In this document: positions 10,256-17,094 of the stretch, in pieces
Numbering within the stretch: position 1 is the stretch's first letter
How the letters are laid out: each line of letters starts with the position of its first letter
Assembly (NCBI RefSeq): GCF_040448675.1
Contig: NZ_CP159289.1
Coordinates: 4,695,001 to 4,759,000 of the forward strand
Source: Dyadobacter sp. 676
GTDB taxonomy: Bacteria; Bacteroidota; Bacteroidia; Cytophagales; Spirosomataceae
Direction: 5' to 3'
DNA length: 64,000 bases
Notes under the pieces: generated by a model
What the model was told of the DNA's origin: nothing
Databases searched by the model: none
What the model saw: the letters and a program-made list of their open reading frames with translations, nothing else
Program-made: the position numbers and the translations under genes

Positions 10256-10337
10256 ACTAAGTCGCGTAGCGACGTAACATTGGTAGGAAAGAGCCAAACC
10301 CCACGTTTTGAAAAAATCGCACAGCGATGTAACAACC
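10256..10337. repeat. REP-like intergenic element: two small hairpins with identical GTAACA tails
   Basis: GTCGC-GTA-GCGAC (10261-10273) is followed by GTAACATTGGTAG. About 40 nt further ATCGC-ACA-GCGAT (10316-10328) is followed again by GTAACA. The two half-elements share a pattern (xTCGC-N3-GCGAx-GTAACA) but differ in compensating bases, so the hairpins are conserved rather than the exact sequence. A third weak hairpin TGCC-TGAC-GGCA lies at 10237-10248. It fills the gap between the second and third sulfatase genes. I recall similar sequences as interspersed repeats in Cytophagales genomes, but cannot verify this here. Confidence 0.6.
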
Positions 10338-10342
10338 ATGCA

Positions 10343-12173
10343 ATGCAAATGCATAAACTGACCCGCAAAATCCTTTTGGCGATACTCGCAATCGCATTAC
10401 ACCCGGCCATGGCGCAGGACCGCCCGAATATCCTCTGGATAGTGAGCGAAGACAATACCATTCTGCTGGGCAGCTATGGGGATCAATTCGCGACGACGCC
10501 TAACCTGGACAGGTTCGCGAGCGAGAGCATCCGTTACAAGAATGCTTTCTCGACGGCCCCCCGTGTGTGCGCCTTCGCGTAACACGCTCATTACAGGCAT
10601 GTATCCGCCCTCGCTCGGTACCGAACATATGCGCAGCGAGTATCCGTCGCCGGCATTTGTGAAGTTTTTTCCGAAATACCTGCGGGAGGCCGGTTACTAC
10701 ACAACGAATAATGCCAAAAAGGATTACAACACGACCGACCAGACGGATGCCTGGGATGAATCCAGCGCCAGGGCAACTTATAAGAACCGCAAGTCGGGTC
10801 AGCCGTTTTTCGCGGTATTCAACTTAAATGTATCGCATGAAAGCTCGCTCCATGAGCCGCTGCCTGCATTGAAACATGATCCTGAAAAAGTGCCGTTACC
10901 GCCTTACCATCCGGTGACACCCGAGCTGAAACACGATTGGGCGCAGTATTACGATAAGCTGGAAGAAATGGACCGGCAGTTTGGAAAGCTGTGGCAGGAG
11001 TTGAAAGACGAAGGCCTGGCCGACAATACGATCGTGTTCTATTATGCCGATAACGGAGGGGTGCTCGCGCGCAGCAAACGGTTTATGTATGAATCCGGCC
11101 TGCATGTACCGCTCATCGTCCATTTGCCGCCCAAGTATGCGCATTTGGCAAAGCAGGGACAGGGTACCGTGTCGGACAGGCTGGTAACCTTCCTGGATTT
11201 CGCGCCTACTGTTTTGAGTTTGGCGGATATCAAAGTGCCCGACTACATGCAGGGAAATGCTTTTTTGGGCAAACAGCAGAAGCCGGAGCCGCAATATGCA
11301 TACGGTTTCAGGGGCAGAATGGACGAGCGGATCGATATGTCGCGGTCGGTGCGGGATAAGAAATTCCGTTATATCCGGAATTATTTGCCCAACAAAATCT
11401 ACGGCCAGTACCTCGAATACCTTTGGCGCGCTCCTTCGGTGAAATCGTGGGAGAACCTTTATAAGGCCGGTAAGCTGAATGCGGTGCAATCGAAATTCTG
11501 GGAAGAAAAACCTGCCGAGGAGCTTTTCGACGTCGATGCAGACCCGCATAACATTCGCAACCTCGCCGGCGATCCGAAATACAAAAAGGACCTGGAAAGA
11601 TTGCGCAAAGCCAATGAGGAGTGGATCGGCAGCTATAAGGATGTCGGTTTTATTCCAGAGGCGATCATTTACGAAATCGCCGGAACGACGCCTTTATATG
11701 ATTATGCAAGAAGTGGCAAATACAATCTGGAGAAGATCGCGGCCACGGCGGACCTTGCTTCGTCGCGCAATGCGGCTAACGCGCGGGCGCTCATCCGGGC
11801 GTTGAGCGATGCGGACCCGTCGGTGCGGTATTGGAGTGCTACCGGTCTCACGGTTTTGAAAGCGGCCTCCGGCAAAGTGGCATTGCAAAACGCATTGAAG
11901 GATCCCGAACCGGCCGTGCGCATCGCGGCAGCCGAAGCGCTGTATGTGACCGGCGCCGACAAACCCGAAGCCATAGCGGTATTGACAGACGCATTGAAGA
12001 GCGATAACCCATACGTTCGTTTGCAAGCGCTCAATGTCCTGGATTTGACCGGAAAAGATGCGGCACCGGCCATTCCGGCGGCTGAAAAGATTTCGGCGCA
12101 AAAGGCGGAAATGTTTGATTACGACATCCGCGCAGCCAAAGTGCTGGTGAACAATTTCAGGAGTTCAAAATAA
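10343..12173 (+). pseudogene. heparan-N-sulfatase-like sulfatase with HEAT-repeat tail, frameshifted
   Basis: Signal peptide MQMHKLTRKILL...AMAQ, then RPNILWIVSEDNTILLGSYGD, where the usual Asp-Asp is EDN, as in N-sulfoglucosamine sulfohydrolase-like enzymes. The formylglycine motif is CAPSRNTLITG (Cys about 75), YADNG is the second metal site, and ELFDVDADPHNIRNLA is typical of this subfamily. The C-terminal ~150 residues are HEAT/PBS-lyase-like repeats (DPSVRYWSATGL, EPAVRIAAAEAL, NPYVRLQALNVL). The frame breaks in the six-C run 10557-10562: five Cs give NAFSTAPVCAPSR without a break, whereas as written the first frame stops at 10582, just before the catalytic motif. ATG 10349 is an alternative start. 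About 609 residues when repaired. Confidence 0.88.
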
Positions 12174-12230
12174 AGTCGATAGCCAAGGCCAACCACCGAA
12201 AGCAGAAAAATCACTTTAAACTTAATTTCA

Positions 12231-12953
12231 ATGAAAACTTTCAGACCATTGTTCGCATGGGTATGGCTGCTTGCCGCTCACACCGTCCTGTTCGCCCAAA
12301 CCGCTCCCAGGCAGGACCTTGTTTCCTTCGAAGAATTTGAAGCGCGCCTGGCCAGGGCCGGCAAAAATGCGCAGATCCTCGACGCCCGTCTGCCGGAGGA
12401 ATACGCCCAAAACCACCTTGAGGGTGCGGTGAGTTTCAGCGTAGCCAATGAGACGGATTTTGCCAAAGCCATTGCCAAACTCGATAAAAGCAAGCCGACT
12501 TTCATTTATTCCATTGCTAACGGCCGCAGCGGCAAACTTGCCGGCGAGCTCCGCAATAATGGTTTTAAAGACGTAACCGAATTGCCGGGTGGTTTGAGTA
12601 AATGGATCGGGCTGGGGAAACCCGTTGTTTCCACCGTCGGCCCGGGCCTCTCGCTGACCGACTACCAGGCTTCCCTGAAATCGGACAAGCTGGTGCTCGT
12701 TGACTTCGGGTCGCGCTATTGCGGCTCCTGCAAAAAGCTGGCCCCAATCGTGGATTCGATCAAGCACGAGCAGGCCAATTCGGTGAAAGTGATCAATATC
12801 GAAGCCTATGAAAACAAGGCACTAACCAAAGAGCTGGGCGTAACCGCATTGCCTACACTGATTCTTTACCGCGGAAGCCAGGTGGTTTGGAAGAAAACCG
12901 GGGTAACGCCGAAAGGCGAGATTGAAAGGGTACTGGCAGAGGCGAATTTGTGA
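12231..12953 (+). CDS. secreted rhodanese-like/thioredoxin fusion with inactive rhodanese site
   Basis: The signal peptide ends about residue 23 (LFAQ). Residues ~30-135 are a rhodanese fold (ILDARLPEEYAQNHLEGAVSF ... ELPGGLSKWIGLGKPV). At the active loop the sequence is IYSIANGRSGKLA: Ser94 stands where the persulfide-forming Cys should be. Residues ~140-240 are a thioredoxin fold with CGSC at 164-167 and the cis-Pro stretch ALPTLILYR. The Trx half should be redox-active in the periplasm; the rhodanese half is probably a binding module. It is 57 nt after the third sulfatase in the same direction, so it likely belongs to the sulfatase operon. A role in sulfur handling or sulfatase cysteine redox is an inference. 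Confidence 0.85.
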   Translation: MKTFRPLFAWVWLLAAHTVLFAQTAPRQDLVSFEEFEARLARAGKNAQILDARLPEEYAQNHLEGAVSFSVANETDFAKAIAKLDKSKPTFIYSIANGRSGKLAGELRNNGFKDVTELPGGLSKWIGLGKPVVSTVGPGLSLTDYQASLKSDKLVLVDFGSRYCGSCKKLAPIVDSIKHEQANSVKVINIEAYENKALTKELGVTALPTLILYRGSQVVWKKTGVTPKGEIERVLAEANL

Positions 12954-12974
12954 GTGAACCAGTCTTAGTGGTAA

Positions 12975-13024
12975 GGTAATGCGAACCGCAAGCGCGTTAA
13001 ATCCGACAGGCGGCTCGCATTATC
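12975..13024. terminator. long hairpin between convergent genes
   Basis: GGTAATGCGA(a)CCGC pairs with GCGG(c)TCGCATTATC: about 14 pairs with one mismatch and a ~20-nt loop. It separates the sulfatase/thioredoxin operon from the convergent DUF6934 pair. Neither side has a strong T-run, so it may act as a transcript-end stabiliser. Confidence 0.45.
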
Positions 13025-13229
13025 ATTCTTGCTTCTCCTTCAATGTTACCTTCGACCAGTTTATTTTTTCTGCGATTTCTACTGCCCGCTGATATTTGTT
13101 TCGAAAGAAGGGACTTTCTTCTATTTCTCTTACAAAACCTTCATCGTTTATCAGATCAGCCAGTCCGTGAGCCGTGGTTGACTCATTCCCAACTTTCTTT
13201 TGCGTTTTCTTTTCAATTGACACGGCCAT
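13023..13229 (-). CDS. small hypothetical protein downstream of a DUF6934 gene
   Basis: 68 residues, MAVSIEKKTQKKVGNES..., highly charged and rich in Lys and Glu, with no signal peptide. The middle (AHGLADLINDEGFVREIEES) and end (YQRAVEIAEKINWSKVTLKEKQE) look helical. I do not recognise the family. It starts 28 nt after the stop of the DUF6934 gene on the same strand, so the two are probably one transcript. The small basic/acidic partner beside an uncharacterised ~165-residue protein resembles a toxin-antitoxin layout, but nothing in either sequence proves this. Confidence 0.6.
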   Translation of the reverse strand: MAVSIEKKTQKKVGNESTTAHGLADLINDEGFVREIEESPFFRNKYQRAVEIAEKINWSKVTLKEKQE

Positions 13230-13257
13230 AGTTGTTTATATTCATTAAAAATATTGA

Positions 13258-13753
13258 TTATTTAGGTGCGATCAAAATAGCGTCGAAGCAACCGCGGTGC
13301 GAGTATTCGACCAGTTGATTCTCTTTGATTCCTTGAATTTGATAAAACGAAGCCAACGCACTCCAGTTGGATTCAATGACTCTTTGATAGAGAGCATTAC
13401 GTTGATTCCTGCCTTCCGCATTGGTCTTCCCATCTGCGTAACCCTGAAACATCAGGAGAGCATCCGGGTTTTCAGTTAAAAATTCTCTTGCAATTCGGAA
13501 AACTGTCGCAATAACCCTGGGCATGTCACCATTGTTACTTCGGATACTATCATCCAGTACGAGTTTGTTTCCATGAACTCTGAGATCTCCGAACCCGAGA
13601 TTGTAAAGCTTTTTTTGGCATTATCCCGGCTATCTGATTCGGGATTCGTCTGATCAACACGATTTTAGGGATATCGCCGTTTCGGCCTTTACTCACAAAC
13701 GAATACGTATTGCCAGCCTCGGATTTGTTGTAGGCGTAAATCTCCTTGTTCAT
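13258..13753 (-). pseudogene. DUF6934-family protein, frameshifted
   Basis: The first frame runs from ATG 13753 (MNKEIYAYNKSEAGNTYSFVSKGRNGDIPKIVLI) to the seven-T run 13610-13616. Dropping one base there joins it to KLYNLGFGDLRVHGNKLVLDDSIRSNNGD and on to PRVIATVFRIAREFLTENPDALLMFQGYADGKTNAEGRNQRNALYQ...FDAILIAPK. The joined ~165-residue protein has the DUF6934 pattern as I remember it: beta-rich N-terminus with F.S.G..G.IPK, IxSNNGD, then AxTV......T..xPDAxxxxxG and a YR/YQ helix. Function is unknown for the family. A TTG seven codons upstream is a less likely start. The break is probably a homopolymer miscall. Confidence 0.7.
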
Positions 13754-13839
13754 ATAGTGTGCTTGAAAGATCAATATTCAAAACCCACCAACTACAAAGC
13801 CCTATTCATTCCGCATAACACCACTTATCCTGCGGTACA

Positions 13840-13871
13840 AAAAACGCCCGTCCAGTTTCCTGAACGGGCGC
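13840..13871 (-). terminator. rho-independent terminator after the GapN-like gene
   Basis: Read on the minus strand: CGCCCGTTCAG-GAAA-CTGGACGGGCG followed by TTTTTT. That is an 11-bp stem with a GAAA tetraloop 25 nt after the gene's stop, a textbook intrinsic terminator. Confidence 0.9.
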
Positions 13872-13895
13872 CTTGCGTTGAAACCAATGCAAAAA

Positions 13896-15521
13896 CTAGA
13901 ATATAAACTTCGTACTCAAAAAGTTGGAAGTATCGCCATGGACGATCTCGTTGATGAGCTGCTTGTTCGCGTCGTTCATTTTGAACGCTACCAGCGAGCG
14001 GATCGAGAAGGCGCGGATGGCGTCGGGAACGGAAAGGGTACCTTCGGCGCTGTCCTTGCGGCCGGTGAAGGGGAACACGTCCGGGCCGCGCTGGCATTGG
14101 GTGTTGATGTTCACGCGGCTGACCTGATTTACCAGCGGGTCTATCAGTGACGCTACTTCATCGGCGTTGTTGCTGAAAATGCTTACCTGCTGGCCGTGCG
14201 TCGATTCGATGAGGAATTCGATGGTTTCTTCGAGGTCGTCGAAGGGTACCACGGGCACGATCGGACCGAACTGCTCTTCGTGGTAGAGTTTCATTTTCTC
14301 GTTAACGGGGTAAACGACGGCCGGGTAGAAGAACGATCCTTCCGATTTGCCTCCGTTTTCGTTAACCACTTTCGCGCCGTGCGCTTCGGCGTCGGCAATG
14401 CAGTCGTTGAGGTATTCGATTTTATTGGTTTCGGGCAGCGGGGTAAGAGCCACACCTTTTTCCCAGGGCATGCCGAATTTCAGCTCGGCAACGGCTGCGC
14501 TGAATTTTTCCAGGAACGTGTCGGCCACGCTGCGGTGCACCCATACGATTTTCAATGCTGTACAACGCTGACCATTAAACGACAGCGATCCCGTGATGAT
14601 TTCTTTCACAGCGAGGTTCAGGTCTGCATCAGGTGTAACGATGGCCGCGTTTTTCGCATCCAGGCCGAGTACCGCGCGCAAGCGGTTTACTTTCGGGTGC
14701 GATTTCTTCAATTCATTGGCCACTTTGCTGGAACCTATGAGCGTCAGTACATTGATTTTGCCCGACTGCATTAGTCCGGGAACGATGGCGTTACCCCGAC
14801 CGTAAATCACGTTTACTACTCCTTTCGGGAAACAGTCGCGGAAGGCTTCCTGCAAAGGATAATGCAGCAAAGTACCGAACTTCGGAGGCTTGAACAGCAG
14901 CGTATTACCCATGATCAGCGCGGGAATCAGGGTGGTGAAAGTTTCGTTGAGCGGATAGTTAAATGGCCCCATACAAAGCACTACGCCGAGCGGCGAGCGG
15001 CGTACCTGGGCGGCGATGCCGTCGACGATCTCGAAACCCGACGAGTCGCGATCGAGGTTTTTGAGCGAGTCGATAGTGGCATAGATATATTCAACCGTAC
15101 GGTCGAATTCTTTGACGGAGTCCGCAAACGACTTGCCGATTTCCCACATGATGAGCTTGACGATAATGTCCTTTTTCTCGATCATCCGGCCTGTGAATTG
15201 CTCAACGCAGTGGATGCGCTCGGCGACGCCCATGGTGGGCCATTCGCCGCGGCCGCTGTTATAGGCGGCTACGGCCGCATCCAGCGCCTCCGATGCTTCG
15301 GTTGCGGTGCATAGGGGATAGCTGCCGATCAGTTTGCGTTCGAGCCCGTTAGCCGTCCGCACGCAAACAGGCGAATACACCTCATGGAACGGCCCGTCCC
15401 AGGTCTTCATTTCGCCATTGCAGAGGTACTCGCGCTGATGGATCAGCGATGGCAGGCTGAACTCCGCCGGAATGTCTTTTTCTTCAACAAAGATGTTCCT
15501 TAACGTGGAATTGAAATCCAT
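13896..15521 (-). CDS. gapN: NADP-dependent glyceraldehyde-3-phosphate dehydrogenase-like aldehyde dehydrogenase
   Basis: 541-residue ALDH-superfamily protein. PLGVVLCMGPFNYPLNETFTTLIPALIMGNTLLFKPPKFG is the Asn-containing PFNYP region and cofactor groove. The catalytic Cys is in SFNGQRCTALK. EEQFGPIVPVVPFD and the ending NINTQCQRGPDVFPFTGRKDSAEG are typical of the GapN branch, which oxidises glyceraldehyde 3-phosphate to 3-phosphoglycerate and yields NADPH. At the position of the usual ELGGK motif the sequence is GLDAKN, so the canonical general-base Glu is not in place; an Asp sits two residues on. This may be a branch feature. Transcribed alone, ending in a strong terminator. Substrate is assigned by resemblance only. 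Confidence 0.8.
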   Translation of the reverse strand: MDFNSTLRNIFVEEKDIPAEFSLPSLIHQREYLCNGEMKTWDGPFHEVYSPVCVRTANGLERKLIGSYPLCTATEASEALDAAVAAYNSGRGEWPTMGVAERIHCVEQFTGRMIEKKDIIVKLIMWEIGKSFADSVKEFDRTVEYIYATIDSLKNLDRDSSGFEIVDGIAAQVRRSPLGVVLCMGPFNYPLNETFTTLIPALIMGNTLLFKPPKFGTLLHYPLQEAFRDCFPKGVVNVIYGRGNAIVPGLMQSGKINVLTLIGSSKVANELKKSHPKVNRLRAVLGLDAKNAAIVTPDADLNLAVKEIITGSLSFNGQRCTALKIVWVHRSVADTFLEKFSAAVAELKFGMPWEKGVALTPLPETNKIEYLNDCIADAEAHGAKVVNENGGKSEGSFFYPAVVYPVNEKMKLYHEEQFGPIVPVVPFDDLEETIEFLIESTHGQQVSIFSNNADEVASLIDPLVNQVSRVNINTQCQRGPDVFPFTGRKDSAEGTLSVPDAIRAFSIRSLVAFKMNDANKQLINEIVHGDTSNFLSTKFIF

Positions 15522-15631
15522 TGAATCAGATTTTTGTGGATAAGAATTGAATTAAAAAAAGCGCACTTGGATAATGACGAAGTTTCGCAATTATATCCTT
15601 ATCAACAAGTCGGATTTTGACGAAGTTTTGT

Positions 15632-16961
15632 CTAAACCTGATTTCTTTTCGTCATTTTGAAGAAACGTGTCATCAGGAAAATCGAAGCCATCGTCAGGCC
15701 CAAGATCAGCCCCAGCCACATGCCCGACGCGCCCATGCCGAAATGGAACGCCAGTGTGTAACCAACCGGAATACCGATCACCCAATAGGCAATTCCGATC
15801 AGGATCGTGGGTGTTTTTACGTCTTTAATACCCCTTAACAACCCGGCCCCGATGGCTTGCGTGCTGTCTGAAATCTGAAAAACGGCGGCGAAAAGGAGGA
15901 GTAATGCGGCCAAGCCGACTACCTCGGCATTGTCGTTGAATGCAATCGGCAGGTGGTTGCGTAACACGCCGAATGTGATCGCGCAGAACGTTCCGTAGAT
16001 AAGAGCGGTCACGAGCGTGCTTTTGCCAATTGCAACGATTTTCGCCCAATCGCTTCGGCCGAGCGCGTTGCTCACGCGTATGGAGCCAGCCTGTGCGAGG
16101 CCCATCGATACCATAAATGTGAAGGAGGCGCTGCTCAGCGCGATCTGGTGGGCCGCCTGCGCCACCGCCCCCAAAGTCCCGATAATAATGCCCGACACCG
16201 CGAAAGCGCCCGCTTCCATGCCGATCTGCAAGCTGCTCGGTACGCCGATATGCAGCAGCTCGCGCCAGGTTTGCCATTTGAAATACCATTGGCTGCGGCT
16301 TACGGCTATATATTTTGCAAAGGTTCGGTGCCTTAAAATCACGAACAGCAAGGCGAGGAACATCATGCTGCGGGTAATGAGCGTCGCCCAGCCCGCGCCT
16401 TCGAGTTCGAGGCGCGGAAAGCCCCAGTTGCCGTAAATGAGCAGCCAGTTGAGCAGAATGTTCACCGGCATACCCGCCAGTGAGAATATCATAGCCGTAC
16501 GCGTGTGTTCCAGGCCGTCGGCGAATTGCTTCCAGGGTCATAAACAGCAGCATCGGGATAATGGAAAGGCCCATCAGCCTCATAAACGGAATGGCCAGTT
16601 CCACCACTTCCGGGTCCTGGCCGAGATTGTGCAGGTAATCTTTTCCAAAAAGCAATGTGATGGAAATCGCCAGCGCCGTAAGCGTGCAAAGACAAAAGCC
16701 ATTGAACAGGTAATGCGAAACCTGCTGCGCGTCGCGGCGGCCATTGGCGAGGGATACCATTTGGGAAACCGAGATGGTCATGCCGATACCGATCACGAAC
16801 GGAATGTTCATGGCGTTGATCACCAGGGCCGCGGCGGCGAGCTGTTTGTAGCTGATAGCGCCCACCATGGCGCTGTCGATGAGGTGGAGGGCCATTTGGG
16901 CCAGTTCTCCGATGATAATTGGGAACGCAAGTTTTAAAGTTTGTGATGCTTCGTTCTTCAT
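15632..16961 (-). pseudogene. MATE-family multidrug/Na+ antiporter, frameshifted
   Basis: The N-terminal half (MKNEASQTLKLAFPIIIGELAQMALHLIDSAMVGAISYKQLAAAALV) and the C-terminal half (DGLEHTRTAMIFSLAGMPVNILLNWLLIYGNWGFP ... MTKRNQV) are two parts of one 12-helix MATE exporter. The first frame ends its sense at GAAGCAATTCGC, near 16525, and runs on as nonsense to 15825; the second is open from about 16515. MATE proteins here usually read LEAIRQFADGLEHTR, so roughly eight bases seem lost, possibly between short TTCGCC repeats. Unlike the other five breaks in the window, this one is not at a homopolymer, so it could be a real lesion. Total about 440 residues if repaired. Confidence 0.85.
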
Positions 16962-16989
16962 GGCAATGTGCGGATGTGCAAAAAGATTG

Positions 16990-16997
16990 CAAAGGTA
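16990..16997 (-). promoter_or_regulatory. -7 box TACCTTTG of the MATE gene
   Basis: Perfect match to the Bacteroidota -7 consensus TAnnTTTG on the minus strand, 28 nt before the start codon. No -33 TTG at 18-20 nt was found. Confidence 0.5.
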
Positions 16998-17094
16998 CGC
17001 AAATCCTCGCGAGCGTCGGAATGTTCATTTTAATATATCGTTAAGGTAGAGTAAAACGGGACGGTAAAAGGGTTTCTATGGGTAGCAACTTTTA

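Noticed and set aside
15632..16492. Two separate half-length MATE genes
   Set aside because: Each half lacks the other six helices and they join at a point where related proteins are continuous.
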